DNA of 64,000 nucleotides. Origin: Proteiniclasticum ruminis DSM 24773 (GTDB lineage Bacteria > Bacillota > Clostridia > Clostridiales > Clostridiaceae). The notes beneath the pieces are model-generated. The model ran no database searches. It was not told where the DNA came from and saw nothing but the letters and a program-made list of their open reading frames with translations. The stretch lies in contig NZ_JNKC01000005.1 in NCBI RefSeq assembly GCF_000701905.1, forward strand, positions 124,001 to 188,000, given 5' to 3'. Below are positions 27,970-38,741 of this stretch, one piece after another. Numbering within the stretch: position 1 is the stretch's first letter; the number at the start of each line of letters is the position of its first letter. A program made the position numbers and the translations under genes.

Positions 27970-27996
27970 TTACCTATAAATCGTTCGGAGGTTGTC

Positions 27997-30900
27997 ATGG
28001 AAATTATAAGAAATGTGTTTGTGGAAAAGAGATGGGGTTTTCAGCAGGATGCTGACGCGCTGAAAAATGAACTGAATGAAATGCTGGGTTTCAATTTATC
28101 GCCAAGAGTTCTTCATCTGTACCAGGTGAGGGGGCTCCAGGACGAACATTTGAACGCTCTAAAGAACACGGTTTTTAGTGATCCGCAGATTGATGTGGTC
28201 CACGAAGAACCTTTTTCATTTTTAGATGAACCACATTTTCTGCTTGAACTTCTTCCGGGGCAGTATGATCAGAGAGCAGAAGCAGTAAAAGAGTGCATTC
28301 TGCTTACCCTTGGACTTTCTGATATAGAGGTCCGTTACAAAACCCTTTATGTGATACCGTCAGCAACACCTGCAATGCTGGAAGAAATCAAACGCTACCT
28401 GCTCAATCCTGTGGAAATGAGAGAAGGTATGGTTGAAGAGAGATTCACAGAATTCCCTAAAAAACCTCTACTGGTTGAGACATTGAAAGGCTTCACAAAG
28501 CTCGATGTGGAATCACTGGAAAAATTCCAGAAAGAACACCAGCTTGCCATGACCGTGGAGGATCTTGTTTTAGTGCAAACCTACTTTATACAGGAAAATC
28601 GTGATCCCTCTATTACAGAAATGAAAGTGCTGGACACGTACTGGTCCGATCACTGCAGACACACTACGTTCCTCACAGAAATCAAAAACATCAGATTCAG
28701 CGAAGATGCAAGGAAAGAAAACGAGAGCTATGAACGTTATCTTGAAATCAGAAGGATTCTTGGCAGAGAGCACAAGCCCGTCACTCTGATGGATTTGGCA
28801 ACGGTAGGGACAAGGTACCTGAAAAAAACAGGCAAGGTTCAGGATCTCGATGAATCAGAGGAAATCAATGCCTGCAGTATTGAGAGAACTGTCCGAACCA
28901 CGGATGGTCTGAAGGAAGCTCTCCTCATGTTTAAAAACGAAACACACAATCATCCTACAGAAATCGAGCCTTTCGGTGGCGCTGCCACTTGTCTGGGTGG
29001 CGCCATCAGAGACCCGCTCAGTGGGAGAACCTATGTGTATCAGGGTATGAGAATCACTGGTGCTGCCGATCCTAGAAAATCCATAGCACAGACCAGAAAA
29101 GGGAAGCTCCCTCAGCGAACCATTACAAAAGGGGCGGCGAAAGGATTCTCCTCCTATGGAAATCAGATCGGACTCACCACAGGATTTGTAGAGGAAATCT
29201 ATCATCCTGGGTATGAAGCGAAAAGAATGGAAACGGGTGCTGTCATTGCTGCAAACCTGAAGGAAAACGTCATCCGGAAGCCCCCAGTCCCAGGAGACCT
29301 GATCCTGCTTCTTGGTGGCAAAACCGGCAGAGACGGCATTGGAGGTGCCACGGGCTCTTCCAAGGAGCACGATGAGAACTCAGTGGAAATCTCCGGACAG
29401 GAAGTGCAAAAAGGAAACGCCGTCGAGGAAAGAAAACTCCAAAGACTCTTCCGAAGAGAAGAGCTGACAAAATGCATCAAAAAATCCAATGACTTCGGTG
29501 CAGGAGGTGTTTCTGTCGCCATTGGTGAACTGGCACCATCCCTTGCCATCTATCTCGATCGGGTGCCTAAAAAGTATCAGGGACTGGATCCTACTGAAAT
29601 TGCCATTTCAGAATCACAGGAAAGAATGGCCGTCGTCATCAGTAAAGAAGATTTGGACTTTGTTCAGAAGATCTGCAAAGAAGAAAATGTAGAGGCTACT
29701 TTTGTGGCAGAAGTGACAGATACAGGGTATATGGAAATGTATTATGAGGATCAGAGTGTGGTCCGTCTGCAGCGCTCATTTCTTGACACCAATGGTGCAC
29801 ATCAGGAGACAGACGTTCTTATAGAAGCAGGAAAACCTGCGGAGGATGAACCTGCTGATAAGCTGCCATCGAAGGAAACAGTGCTCAGCATGCTGCAGCA
29901 GCTGAATAACGCCTCACAGAAAGGGCTCCTGGAAAATTTTGACACCACCATCGGAAGAGGCACTCTTCTGCTCCCTTATGGGGGACTGTATCAGGACACC
30001 AAAAGCCCCGGTATGGCTGCGGTGATTCCTCTGAAAAACCTGACCACTCTGGACGCTTCTCTTATGACCTATGGATTTGACCCGGAAGTAACAGACCGCG
30101 CACCGTATGAGGGCGCCTATGAGGCCGTGGTGGAAAGCATCGCAAAAATCATTGCCATGGGGGGAGATCTCACCGGCATCCGACTCAGTTTTCAGGAATA
30201 CTTCCGTAAACTTGGCACCGATGCGCGCAACTGGGGAAAGCCTTTTTCTGCACTTCTTGGAGCACTTCAAGCACAGCTGGATTTTGAGATACCTGCAATT
30301 GGCGGCAAAGATTCCATGTCCGGCAGTTTTGAAGAGATTCACGTGCCAAACACACTGATTTCCTTTGCTGTACAGACAGCAGAAAAAGAGAAGATTCTTG
30401 TAAACACAATGAAAGGTGGAAAGACCAGTCTTCTGATTCTTCGAACAGAAAGAAACAATGGGATATATGAGAAGACTTCATTCAAAGAGAATGCAGCTCT
30501 GCTGAAGACCTTGACAGAACAAAAGAAAATCATATCCATAGATACATTGAAAAGAGGATTCTTCCCCACGGCACTGAACATGGCCCTGGGCAACAGAGTG
30601 GGCATGGAGCTCACAAGAATCCCCAGTGGCTGGGCTGAAAAAGATCCCGGAAGCTTTCTCCTGGAAGTGGCCTATGAAGATGTGTGTGGGATTCTGAGAG
30701 AAGGTCAGGACCATTCACTGCTGGTGGTTGGTAAAACCAGCTCCTCTACCGGTATTCAGTATGGCAAAGAGTTCATTTCCTATGATGAAGTGCTGACCCA
30801 CCTGGAATCACCACTGAAAAATGTTTTCCCTTCTTATCAGAAAGAAGGAGAGAACCTTCCTACCGTATTTTCCCCTAAGACACCAGAACGATATCAAGGA

Positions 30901-31710
30901 AAACAGACGGATAAACCCAAGGTGCTCATTCCTGTTTTTTTCGGCACCAACTGTGAGCTGGACTTGGAATTCGCCTTCAGAAAGGAAGGAGCGGAAGTGC
31001 ATTCCTTTGTTCTGCCCAGCGGAAAAGATGCCCTGGAGAATGGGCTAAAAACCCTAGCAGATAAGATCGACAGCTGCCAGATTCTGATGCTGGCTGGCGG
31101 ATTCAGTGCAGCAGACGAACCAGAGGGTTCAGGTAAATACATCGCCAATGTGCTCAGGAGCACACCTGTGAAAGAAGCGGTGGAAAGGCTCATAAAGGAG
31201 AGAGACGGACTGATTCTTGGCATCTGCAACGGATTCCAGGGTCTCGTGAAATCAGGTCTTCTGCCCTATGGAAGAATCATCAGTCCCAAGGAGGATATGC
31301 CGATTCTCACATATAATACCGCAGGAAAACACATGTCCAGAATGGTGAGAACCAAAGTAGTCTCCAGAAATACTCCATGGATGAACTACACCGCACTGGG
31401 TGATGTCCACGATGTTCCTGTCTCTCATGGGGAAGGCCGATTTGCAGCCACTCCTGAGATGCTTGAAACACTCCTAGAGAATGGACAGGTCATCACACAG
31501 TATGTGGACCTTCAACACAACGTCACCATGGAAGCCCCCTTTAACCCCAATGGTTCCATGTATGCCATCGAAAGCATCGCTTCCAAGGATGGACGTGTTT
31601 TCGGGAAGATGGGTCATACAGAGCGTTATCAGGATGGATTATACAAAAACTATACTGGCACCTACTATGAAGAATTTTTCAAAGCAGGTGTGGATTATTT
31701 CAAAAAATAA
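27997..31710 (+). CDS. purL: Phosphoribosylformylglycinamidine synthase, single-chain
   Basis: Converts FGAR to FGAM with glutamine and ATP in purine synthesis. The 1237-residue protein is the long, fused form: N-terminal domain, linker (LDTYWSDHCRHTTF), two AIR-synthase-like halves (ETHNHPTEIEPFGGAATCLGG) and a C-terminal glutaminase domain with GTNCELDLEFAF, the nucleophile Cys in LGICNGFQG, and SHGEGRF. No separate purQ or purS is therefore needed. GGAGGT precedes the ATG. It is the first gene of the operon, which is unusual compared with the purE-first order of B. subtilis. Confidence 0.97.
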   Translation: MEIIRNVFVEKRWGFQQDADALKNELNEMLGFNLSPRVLHLYQVRGLQDEHLNALKNTVFSDPQIDVVHEEPFSFLDEPHFLLELLPGQYDQRAEAVKECILLTLGLSDIEVRYKTLYVIPSATPAMLEEIKRYLLNPVEMREGMVEERFTEFPKKPLLVETLKGFTKLDVESLEKFQKEHQLAMTVEDLVLVQTYFIQENRDPSITEMKVLDTYWSDHCRHTTFLTEIKNIRFSEDARKENESYERYLEIRRILGREHKPVTLMDLATVGTRYLKKTGKVQDLDESEEINACSIERTVRTTDGLKEALLMFKNETHNHPTEIEPFGGAATCLGGAIRDPLSGRTYVYQGMRITGAADPRKSIAQTRKGKLPQRTITKGAAKGFSSYGNQIGLTTGFVEEIYHPGYEAKRMETGAVIAANLKENVIRKPPVPGDLILLLGGKTGRDGIGGATGSSKEHDENSVEISGQEVQKGNAVEERKLQRLFRREELTKCIKKSNDFGAGGVSVAIGELAPSLAIYLDRVPKKYQGLDPTEIAISESQERMAVVISKEDLDFVQKICKEENVEATFVAEVTDTGYMEMYYEDQSVVRLQRSFLDTNGAHQETDVLIEAGKPAEDEPADKLPSKETVLSMLQQLNNASQKGLLENFDTTIGRGTLLLPYGGLYQDTKSPGMAAVIPLKNLTTLDASLMTYGFDPEVTDRAPYEGAYEAVVESIAKIIAMGGDLTGIRLSFQEYFRKLGTDARNWGKPFSALLGALQAQLDFEIPAIGGKDSMSGSFEEIHVPNTLISFAVQTAEKEKILVNTMKGGKTSLLILRTERNNGIYEKTSFKENAALLKTLTEQKKIISIDTLKRGFFPTALNMALGNRVGMELTRIPSGWAEKDPGSFLLEVAYEDVCGILREGQDHSLLVVGKTSSSTGIQYGKEFISYDEVLTHLESPLKNVFPSYQKEGENLPTVFSPKTPERYQGKQTDKPKVLIPVFFGTNCELDLEFAFRKEGAEVHSFVLPSGKDALENGLKTLADKIDSCQILMLAGGFSAADEPEGSGKYIANVLRSTPVKEAVERLIKERDGLILGICNGFQGLVKSGLLPYGRIISPKEDMPILTYNTAGKHMSRMVRTKVVSRNTPWMNYTALGDVHDVPVSHGEGRFAATPEMLETLLENGQVITQYVDLQHNVTMEAPFNPNGSMYAIESIASKDGRVFGKMGHTERYQDGLYKNYTGTYYEEFFKAGVDYFKK

Positions 31711-31746
31711 AACGATATTCAAGTCTGTCTATTTTAGGAGGATCAT

Positions 31747-32229
31747 ATGAAAGCACTAATTCTATTTGGAAGTCCAAACGATCAGGCCATCATGAAAAAA
31801 GCAAAAGACCTGTTGGATCAGTTTGGTGTCCACAATGAGTCCTACGCAATTTCTGCCCACCGTGCACCTGAACTTTTAGAAGAGGTTCTTCACAAAAAGG
31901 AGGAGGAAGGCTTTGAAATCATCATAGCCGGAGCAGGTCTTGCTGCGCATCTTCCTGGTGTAGTCGCCTCAAAGACGCTCCTTCCTGTCATTGGCGTTCC
32001 GCTCAATGGCGCTTTGGAAGGTCTGGACGCTCTCTTATCCATCGTCCAGATGCCAAAAGAAATTCCAGTGGCCACAGTAGGAATCAACAATTCATTCAAC
32101 GCCGCTATGCTGGCTGTGGAGATCCTCTCCATCAAATATCCGGAACTGAAAGAAAAACTCAAAGCATACCGTGAGACCATGAAAGAGACCATAAGAAAGA
32201 ATAATACTCTGGAGGTAATGTATTCATGA
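31747..32229 (+). CDS. purE: N5-carboxyaminoimidazole ribonucleotide mutase
   Basis: Carboxylation step of AIR to CAIR. The 160-residue protein has the PurE features [23 protein letters not shown] and [17 protein letters not shown]. No purK (the ATP-dependent partner of class I PurE) is in this operon. It could be encoded elsewhere, or this PurE could be the class II form using CO2 directly; sequence alone does not settle it. GGAGGA precedes the ATG. The stop overlaps purC as ATGA. Confidence 0.94.
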   Translation: MKALILFGSPNDQAIMKKAKDLLDQFGVHNESYAISAHRAPELLEEVLHKKEEEGFEIIIAGAGLAAHLPGVVASKTLLPVIGVPLNGALEGLDALLSIVQMPKEIPVATVGINNSFNAAMLAVEILSIKYPELKEKLKAYRETMKETIRKNNTLEVMYS

Positions 32230-32927
32230 ATAAACTCTATGAAGGAAAAGCAAAAATCATCTACAGCACAGAAAAGGAGAATGAAGTCATTGTCTATTAT
32301 AAGGACGATGCCACTGCATTCAACGGAGAAAAAAAAGGCAGCATCTCTGACAAAGGCATCATGAACAACGATATTTCATCCATGATCTATACTTATCTTG
32401 CAGAAAACGGCGTGAAAACGCATTTTATTGAGAAGCTTTCTGAAAGGGAGCAGAGGGTGAAAAAGGTCACCATCGTTCCCCTCGAAGTGATTGTAAGAAA
32501 TGTAGCGGCAGGCTCCTTTTCCAAAAGACTTGGCGTAGAAGAGGGCAGTGCACTGAACACAACAATTTTTGAAATCTGCTATAAGAATGATGACTTCGGT
32601 GATCCGCTCATCAATGACACCCATGCGGTGGCTCTGGGTCTGTCCACCTTCGAAGAGCTGAAAGAGATTTATGAGGCCACAGCAAGAATCAACGTACTTC
32701 TGAAGTCTTTCTTCCAGAAATTAGGTCTGATCCTTGTGGATTTCAAGCTGGAGTTCGGAAAGGATCAGGAGGGAAACCTCTTGCTGGCAGATGAAATCAG
32801 CCCAGATACCTGCAGACTCTGGGATGAAGTAACCTTGGAAAAAATGGACAAGGACCGTTTCAGAAGAAATCTTGATAATGTGAAGGGCGCATACGAAGAA
32901 GTGGTGTCCCGTATGAAAAGAGGATAA
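32226..32927 (+). CDS. purC: SAICAR synthase
   Basis: Joins aspartate to CAIR using ATP. The 233-residue size fits bacterial PurC. Motifs are YEGKAKIIY at the N-terminus, [25 protein letters not shown] and [13 protein letters not shown]. It overlaps purE by 4 bases (ATGA) and is followed by purF after 5 bases. Confidence 0.97.
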   Translation: MNKLYEGKAKIIYSTEKENEVIVYYKDDATAFNGEKKGSISDKGIMNNDISSMIYTYLAENGVKTHFIEKLSEREQRVKKVTIVPLEVIVRNVAAGSFSKRLGVEEGSALNTTIFEICYKNDDFGDPLINDTHAVALGLSTFEELKEIYEATARINVLLKSFFQKLGLILVDFKLEFGKDQEGNLLLADEISPDTCRLWDEVTLEKMDKDRFRRNLDNVKGAYEEVVSRMKRG

Positions 32928-32932
32928 AAAGC

Positions 32933-34324
32933 ATGATTGAAATCATCGATAAGTTTAAAGAGGAGTGCGGTGTCTTCGGAATCTACTCAGATTCCAGCAG
33001 TGCGGCCTATGATGTCTATGATGGACTCTACGCTCTGCAGCACAGGGGACAAGAAAGTGCTGGAATTGCATCCATCCATCAGGGAGAGCTTCTGGTCCGT
33101 AAAAAAATGGGGCTTGTGAACTCTGCAATCAGCGAAGAGGATCTGGCTCAGCTGAAAGGAAATATCGCAGTGGGTCATGTGCGTTATTCCACAAAAGGAG
33201 ACTCTAATGTGCTGAATGCGCAGCCGCTGACAGCCAAAAGCAAATTCGGCTCCTTGGCAGTTGCCCATAACGGTACCCTGATCAACACGAATCTCATCCG
33301 CAGTCTTCTTGAAGACAGTGGGGTTCTGTTTCAGACAGATACAGATTCAGAGATTGTGGTGAATCTCATCTCCAGAGGGATCCACAAAGGGCTGGAAAAC
33401 GCTGTACTCAATGCAGTTCAGACAGTGAAGGGCAGCTTTGCTCTGGTCATTGCATTCGGCTCCAAACTCATCGGGATCAGAGATCCTTTCGGCATACGGC
33501 CTCTCATCATCGGCAAAAGAGGGGAAGACTATATCCTTGCCTCTGAAAGCTGTGCCATCGATACCGTGCAAGGAACAGTCCTTCGGGATGTGCTTCCAGG
33601 GGAAATGGTCGTCGTCGAAAATGGCGAGCTCACATCTTATACTTATTCCGAGAAAACCAAAAAGCAGACCTGTTCTTTTGAGTACATTTACTTCGCCAGA
33701 CCTGATTCCATCATAGACGGCATCAGTGTGCATGATCTGAGAGTAAAAACAGGAGAGAAGCTTTATGAAGAATCTCCTGTGGATGCAGATGTCGTCATTG
33801 GTGTGCCTGACTCTGGCCTGGCAGCTGCCATCGGCTACTCCAGAGCGTCGGGTATTCCCTTTGATATCGGATTCTCCAAGAACAAATATATCGGAAGAAG
33901 CTTCATAACACCCAATCAGGAAACCCGTGAAAAGGTGGTTTCCTTAAAACTGAATGCACAGAAAGATGTGGTGGCTGGAAAACGTGTGGTACTCATCGAT
34001 GACTCCATTGTAAGAGGAACCACGTCCAAATATCTTGTGGATCTTCTCTACAGAGCCGGAGCCAAGGAAGTTCATTTTAAAGTATCTTCTCCCATGGTTA
34101 TGTTTCCCTGCTACTTTGGCATTGATACACCCTACAGGGAAAATCTCATCGCTGCCAATATGTCCAAAAAAGAAATCAATGAGTACATCGGCAGCACCAG
34201 CCTCACCTATCTGTCCACAGAAGGACTCCTTTCCTGTCTGGAGGACAATTCCTTCTGCATTGGCTGTTTTACAGGGGTGTACCCTTTAGGCGCACCAAAC
34301 GAATTCTTAGGAGGTCTCGAATAA
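32933..34324 (+). CDS. purF: Amidophosphoribosyltransferase
   Basis: First committed step of purine synthesis: PRPP plus glutamine to phosphoribosylamine. The 463-residue protein begins MIEIIDKFKEECGVFG: an 11-residue propeptide before the N-terminal nucleophile Cys12. The glutaminase domain continues with ALQHRGQESAGIA and GHVRYSTKG; the PRPP site is VLIDDSIVRGTT. C-terminal cysteines (CSFEYIYFARP, LSCLEDNSFCIGCF) fit the Fe-S containing B. subtilis-type enzyme. AAAGAGGA precedes the ATG. Confidence 0.97.
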   Translation: MIEIIDKFKEECGVFGIYSDSSSAAYDVYDGLYALQHRGQESAGIASIHQGELLVRKKMGLVNSAISEEDLAQLKGNIAVGHVRYSTKGDSNVLNAQPLTAKSKFGSLAVAHNGTLINTNLIRSLLEDSGVLFQTDTDSEIVVNLISRGIHKGLENAVLNAVQTVKGSFALVIAFGSKLIGIRDPFGIRPLIIGKRGEDYILASESCAIDTVQGTVLRDVLPGEMVVVENGELTSYTYSEKTKKQTCSFEYIYFARPDSIIDGISVHDLRVKTGEKLYEESPVDADVVIGVPDSGLAAAIGYSRASGIPFDIGFSKNKYIGRSFITPNQETREKVVSLKLNAQKDVVAGKRVVLIDDSIVRGTTSKYLVDLLYRAGAKEVHFKVSSPMVMFPCYFGIDTPYRENLIAANMSKKEINEYIGSTSLTYLSTEGLLSCLEDNSFCIGCFTGVYPLGAPNEFLGGLE

Positions 34325-34326
34325 AG

Positions 34327-35328
34327 ATGATGGATTACAAATCTTCAGGCGTGAATATCGAAGAAGGCTACCGTTCGGTGGAAAAAATCAAAGGATATGC
34401 TAAAAAAACCTTAAGCCCTCTCGTTCTGAACGGATTGGGCTCCTTTGCAGGAATGATGGAACTGCCGGAAGGCTACAGAAAACCAGTGCTCATTTCGGGT
34501 ACAGATGGTGTAGGCACAAAACTCCGTATTGCGCTGGATCTGAAAAAATACGATACCGTCGGTATTGACTGCGTTGCTATGTGTGTCAATGATATTCTAT
34601 GTCACGGCGCACAGCCGCTGTTTTTTCTGGATTATATCGCCTGCGGAAAACTGGACGCAGATGTCTCTTCAGAGCTTGTAAAAGGCATCGCGGAAGGATG
34701 TCTGCAGGGGGAGATGTCTCTCATCGGCGGAGAAACTGCTGAAATGCCAGGGTTTTATGAAGAGGGTGATTATGACATGGCAGGATTCGCTGTGGGCGTT
34801 TGTGAGAAAGATCAGATCATCACCGGTGAAACCATTGAATCAGGAGATGTTCTCATCGGTCTGCCTTCCTCAGGGTTTCATTCCAATGGATTTTCGCTGC
34901 TTCGAAAGGTCTTTCCTGATTTCCAGGAAAGGGTGAACGGGGAGAGAATTGGGGATCTTCTTCTCACACCTACACGAATCTATACTGCCATCGTCATGAA
35001 AGCCTTGGCTCAGTTTGACATCAAAGGAATGGCTCATATCACTGGAGGAGGTTTTATCGAGAACCTTCCCAGAATGACGCAAAAGAAGAGTCTCAGACTG
35101 AATGTATACAAGGATGCATACAAACTGCCTGCCATCTATGAGGTTCTTGCTTCAAGAGGCGTGGACAAAGAGAGCTTCTACAAAACGTTCAACACTGGAA
35201 TCGGATATGTGTTCTGTGTCAGCAGCGTCTTGAAAGAATCCTTCTTGGAGTTTCTGAAATCAGAAGGCGAAAACCCAGTTCTTCTTGGTTACGTGGATGA
35301 AGGAGAAGAAGAATTATGTTTCAGGTAG
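34327..35328 (+). CDS. purM: Phosphoribosylformylglycinamidine cyclo-ligase
   Basis: Closes FGAM to aminoimidazole ribonucleotide using ATP. The 333-residue protein has the AIR-synthase signatures YKSSGVNIEEGYRSVEKIK, GTDGVGTKL, DCVAMCVNDILCHGA, GGETAEMPG and HITGGGFIENLPR. GGAGGT at 34311-34316 serves the ATG at 34327; a second ATG follows immediately. It overlaps purN by 13 bases. Confidence 0.97.
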   Translation: MMDYKSSGVNIEEGYRSVEKIKGYAKKTLSPLVLNGLGSFAGMMELPEGYRKPVLISGTDGVGTKLRIALDLKKYDTVGIDCVAMCVNDILCHGAQPLFFLDYIACGKLDADVSSELVKGIAEGCLQGEMSLIGGETAEMPGFYEEGDYDMAGFAVGVCEKDQIITGETIESGDVLIGLPSSGFHSNGFSLLRKVFPDFQERVNGERIGDLLLTPTRIYTAIVMKALAQFDIKGMAHITGGGFIENLPRMTQKKSLRLNVYKDAYKLPAIYEVLASRGVDKESFYKTFNTGIGYVFCVSSVLKESFLEFLKSEGENPVLLGYVDEGEEELCFR

Positions 35329-35903
35329 CTGTACTGATCTCCGGTAAAGGATCGACTCTGGAGGCTATTTTGAAAGATCAGAAGAAAGACGCTCTTTATG
35401 AGGTGTCTCTCGTTCTCGCAGACCGTCCCTGTGAAGGTTTGCGCTATGCAGAAATGGAAGGAATCAGGACCAGAGTTCTGCCCAGGGATCGGGAGCTGTC
35501 CAGAAGGATTCTCGAAGAGGTTTCTTCTTTCGACCTGGTGGTTCTGGCGGGGTTTCTATCCATTCTGGAAGAACCTGTCGTCACAGAAATGTCCAATAAA
35601 ATCATCAATCTTCATCCCTCACTGCTGCCGAAATTCGGCGGCAAGGGCATGTATGGTATGAGAGTGCATGAAAAGGTCCTGGAGTCAAAGCTCCCCATAT
35701 CAGGCTGCACAGTCCACTATGTCAGTGAGGTAGTGGATGGAGGGTCCATCCTTCTTCAAAGAATTGTTGGAATCCGAGATTGCCTTACCAGCGATGAAGT
35801 TATGAAAAAAGTATCAGCAGTGGAAAAAGGCGCATTGATTGACGCCATAAGACTGCTTGCAAAGGAGGAACTGATCCATGAAAGCGTTACTGAGTGTCTA
35901 TAA
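35316..35903 (+). CDS. purN: Phosphoribosylglycinamide formyltransferase (folate-dependent)
   Basis: Transfers formyl from 10-formyl-tetrahydrofolate to GAR. The 195-residue protein has the Rossmann start VAVLISGKGSTLEAIL, LAGFLSILEEPVV, the catalytic NLHPSLLPKFGGKGMYG region and GCTVHYVSEVVDGGSI. It overlaps both neighbours (13 bases with purM, 26 with purH), so translation should be coupled. Confidence 0.96.
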   Translation: MFQVAVLISGKGSTLEAILKDQKKDALYEVSLVLADRPCEGLRYAEMEGIRTRVLPRDRELSRRILEEVSSFDLVVLAGFLSILEEPVVTEMSNKIINLHPSLLPKFGGKGMYGMRVHEKVLESKLPISGCTVHYVSEVVDGGSILLQRIVGIRDCLTSDEVMKKVSAVEKGALIDAIRLLAKEELIHESVTECL

Positions 35904-37377
35904 TAAAGAAGGAATTGAAGAACTCGCAGATTTTTTTGTCAAAGAAGGGATTGAAATTCTCTCCACTGGCGGAACTTATACCCATTTAAAGTCATTGGGG
36001 TATTCTGTAACCAAACTGGAAGATTTTACACAAAGTCCTGAAATCCTTCATGGACGGGTTAAGACTCTTCACCCGAAGGTCCATGGAGGAATCCTCTACA
36101 GAAGGGATCATCAGGATGACTTGAGAGATGTGTCGGAAAATGGCCTTTTCAGCATCGATTTTGTCTGCGTGAACCTCTATCCTTTTTTCGAAAAACTGGA
36201 GGAAAATCTTTCTGAACTGGCTCAGGTGGAGTTTATTGATATTGGCGGACCTACCATGCTTCGCGCCGCAGCGAAGAATTATCCCTTTGTGTATGTGCTG
36301 AGCAGTCCAGAAGAGTACCACGGTTTTATGCACATATATAAAGAGGGAACAGAAGAGGAGAAACTTGCATTCCGAAGAAGGAGCGCAGGACTTGTCTATA
36401 ACCTCATGGGGGCCTACGACAGTGCCGTGGCCAATTTTCTCCTGACGGAAGAGGAGAAGTCATATGGCAGCTTCTCCTACAGAAAAGTGCAGGCCCTGCG
36501 TTATGGAGAAAATCCCCATCAGAAAGCCTCTGTCTATGAAGAAATCGATGGACATGGTGCGCTGAAAAGCATCAGAATTCTAAGTGGAAAAGAACTTTCC
36601 TACAATAACTACAAAGATCTTGATATCGCCTGGAAGGTGGTCAACGAATTTTCTGAGCCATGCTGCTGCGCACTGAAGCATAATACCCCTTGCGGAGTTT
36701 CACTGGGTGAGAATGCGCTGGAATGTTATGAGAAAGCCTACGCGGCAGATCCTGTTTCCATCTTTGGCGGTGTCCTTGGCTTTAATGTGGAAGTGACCAG
36801 GGAATGTGCGGAGAAGATGAATGAGATTTTCTTGGAAGTAATCATCGCACCATCCTACACAGATGAAGCACTGGAAGTGCTGAAAACCAAGAAAAATCTC
36901 CGGATCCTCACCTGCAGCGAGAAGCCTTCTGCCACAAATACCATGGTTTCTCTGGACGGACTCCTTCTTGTACAGGAGGAAGACCAGAAGATCTTTGATC
37001 ATCTTAAGACCGTCACCAAGACAACTCCCACAGAAGAGTTGATGGAAGAGATGATTTTCGCCTATAAAGTCGTGAAATATGTGAAGTCCAATGCCATTGT
37101 GGTGACAAAGAACAAAATGACCTTAGGCATCGGTGGGGGTCAGGTCAACCGCATCGATGCGGCAAAATTCGCACTGTCAAAGGCAAACGGACAGGCGGTG
37201 GTTCTTGCTTCAGACGCATTTTTCCCATTCCCGGATGTAGTGGAGGAATCTGCTGCCAATGGAATTGCTGCCATCATCCAGCCAGGTGGTTCATTAAAAG
37301 ATGAAGCTTCCATAAGCGCCTGTGATGCCCACGGCATTGCCATGGTATTTACGGGAATGCGCCATTTCAAACATTAG
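35878..37377 (+). CDS. purH: Bifunctional AICAR transformylase/IMP cyclohydrolase
   Basis: Carries out the last two steps to IMP. The 499-residue protein has an N-terminal MGS-like cyclohydrolase domain ([28 protein letters not shown]) and a C-terminal transformylase domain ([31 protein letters not shown]). AAAGGAGG at 35861-35868, inside purN, precedes the ATG. Confidence 0.97.
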   Translation: MKALLSVYNKEGIEELADFFVKEGIEILSTGGTYTHLKSLGYSVTKLEDFTQSPEILHGRVKTLHPKVHGGILYRRDHQDDLRDVSENGLFSIDFVCVNLYPFFEKLEENLSELAQVEFIDIGGPTMLRAAAKNYPFVYVLSSPEEYHGFMHIYKEGTEEEKLAFRRRSAGLVYNLMGAYDSAVANFLLTEEEKSYGSFSYRKVQALRYGENPHQKASVYEEIDGHGALKSIRILSGKELSYNNYKDLDIAWKVVNEFSEPCCCALKHNTPCGVSLGENALECYEKAYAADPVSIFGGVLGFNVEVTRECAEKMNEIFLEVIIAPSYTDEALEVLKTKKNLRILTCSEKPSATNTMVSLDGLLLVQEEDQKIFDHLKTVTKTTPTEELMEEMIFAYKVVKYVKSNAIVVTKNKMTLGIGGGQVNRIDAAKFALSKANGQAVVLASDAFFPFPDVVEESAANGIAAIIQPGGSLKDEASISACDAHGIAMVFTGMRHFKH

Positions 37378-37387
37378 GAGGAAACCT

Positions 37388-38641
37388 ATGAAAATACTGA
37401 TTGTTGGTGAAGGGGCGAGAGAACAGGCCATTGCCCATAAACTGTCCCAGTCTCCTAACGTGGAAGAAGTCTATCTGTGTCCAGGGAACGGCGGAACCCG
37501 TTATTTAAAGAAATGCACAAATCTGCCTCAAATGACCCAAGAGGAGCTCCTTGATTTTTCAGTGAAAACAGGCATTTCCTATACTGTGGTCGGTCCAGAA
37601 AAGGATCTCATGGAAGGGATTGTAGATCTTTTTCAGGCACATCAGCAGCGCATCATCGGTCCCCATAAAGATGCAGCGCTCCTGGAAGGCTCCAAAAGCT
37701 TTGCCAAGGATTTTATGAAAAGACATCACATTAAAACAGCTGCCTATGAAGTGTTTGATGACTTTCATAAAGCCCAGGAATATCTGGAAACAGCTTCCTA
37801 CCCCCTGGTCATAAAAGCAGACGGTCTGGCCCAGGGAAAAGGGGTGGAAATTGTTCTAGACTATGAAAGCGCCCTGACAATCCTCACAGAATTCATGGTA
37901 CAGGAAAAGTTTCAGGATGCTTCAAAAACCATCGTAGTAGAAGAGTATCTTGTGGGGAAGGAAGCGTCCATCATTTCTCTTTATGACGGAAATCACATTG
38001 TTCCTTTGTGGTCCACCATGGACCACAAGAAAATCGGAACAGGCGAAACAGGACTTAATACAGGGGGAATGGGAAGCATCACGCCAAACCCGCACTATAC
38101 TCCATTCATGGAAGAAGACTTCAATAAAAATATCCTTCTCCCTACCCGGGACGGATTGTCCCAAGATGGCCTTACTTTTCAAGGCATCCTATTTTTCGGC
38201 CTCATGATGACTGAAAAAGGGGTTTATCTTTTGGAGTACAACCTTCGTTTTGGTGATCCGGAGACCCAGAGCCTTCTTCAGGTGCTGTCCTCTGATCTTC
38301 ACGAGGTTTTCCTTTCACTCCTTTCCGGGAAACTGAAGGACACACCGCTCACCTTTCAGGAGGACGGAGCCTCTTGTGTTGTTTTGTCTTCGGCAGGATA
38401 TCCGCTGGACTATAAGAAGGGAATCGATATCACCGATTATTTCAGACTTTGCCCTGAAGACATTACTCTGTATTCTTATAAATCCAGAAGTGAGAAAGAC
38501 CGCGTCCTCTCGGATTCCGGTCGTGTGCTGTCAGTGGTTGCCAGCGGGGATAAAGACGAAGCCACGGATAAGATCTACAGATTTCTCGAAAAAGTTCGCA
38601 ATGAAAACCTTTATTATCGAAATGATATTGGAAAGATTTGA
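37388..38641 (+). CDS. purD: Phosphoribosylamine-glycine ligase
   Basis: Joins glycine to phosphoribosylamine with ATP (GAR synthetase). The 417-residue protein has MKILIVGEGAREQAIAHKL, the ATP-grasp segment PLVIKADGLAQGKGV and LEYNLRFGDPETQ. I chose the ATG at 37388, ten bases after the purH stop and following TAGGAGG; an upstream in-frame extension into purH is not supported. It ends the operon. I see no clear terminator before the met promoter, so some read-through into the riboswitch region is possible. Confidence 0.96.
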   Translation: MKILIVGEGAREQAIAHKLSQSPNVEEVYLCPGNGGTRYLKKCTNLPQMTQEELLDFSVKTGISYTVVGPEKDLMEGIVDLFQAHQQRIIGPHKDAALLEGSKSFAKDFMKRHHIKTAAYEVFDDFHKAQEYLETASYPLVIKADGLAQGKGVEIVLDYESALTILTEFMVQEKFQDASKTIVVEEYLVGKEASIISLYDGNHIVPLWSTMDHKKIGTGETGLNTGGMGSITPNPHYTPFMEEDFNKNILLPTRDGLSQDGLTFQGILFFGLMMTEKGVYLLEYNLRFGDPETQSLLQVLSSDLHEVFLSLLSGKLKDTPLTFQEDGASCVVLSSAGYPLDYKKGIDITDYFRLCPEDITLYSYKSRSEKDRVLSDSGRVLSVVASGDKDEATDKIYRFLEKVRNENLYYRNDIGKI

Positions 38642-38691
38642 TATTACAAACCTTTACATAAATCACTTTTATAAAAGAATGTAGAACAGCA

Positions 38692-38719
38692 TTGACATAG
38701 GCTGAATTCGTGCTAAGAT
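38692..38719 (+). promoter_or_regulatory. Promoter of the metNIQ operon
   Basis: TTGACA (38692-38697) and TAAGAT (38714-38719, with TG extension) are spaced by 16 bases, just upstream of the SAM riboswitch. Confidence 0.7.
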
Positions 38720-38741
38720 AATAACAATTCAATAATTTATG

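Noticed and set aside
27898-27990. Bacillus-type PurR box pair upstream of purL
   Set aside because: CGAA and TTCG elements occur but in the wrong orientation or spacing; only the palindrome is reported.
27698-27996. Purine riboswitch upstream of purL
   Set aside because: I looked for the conserved purine aptamer loops and did not find them; the predicted leader is only about 20 bases.
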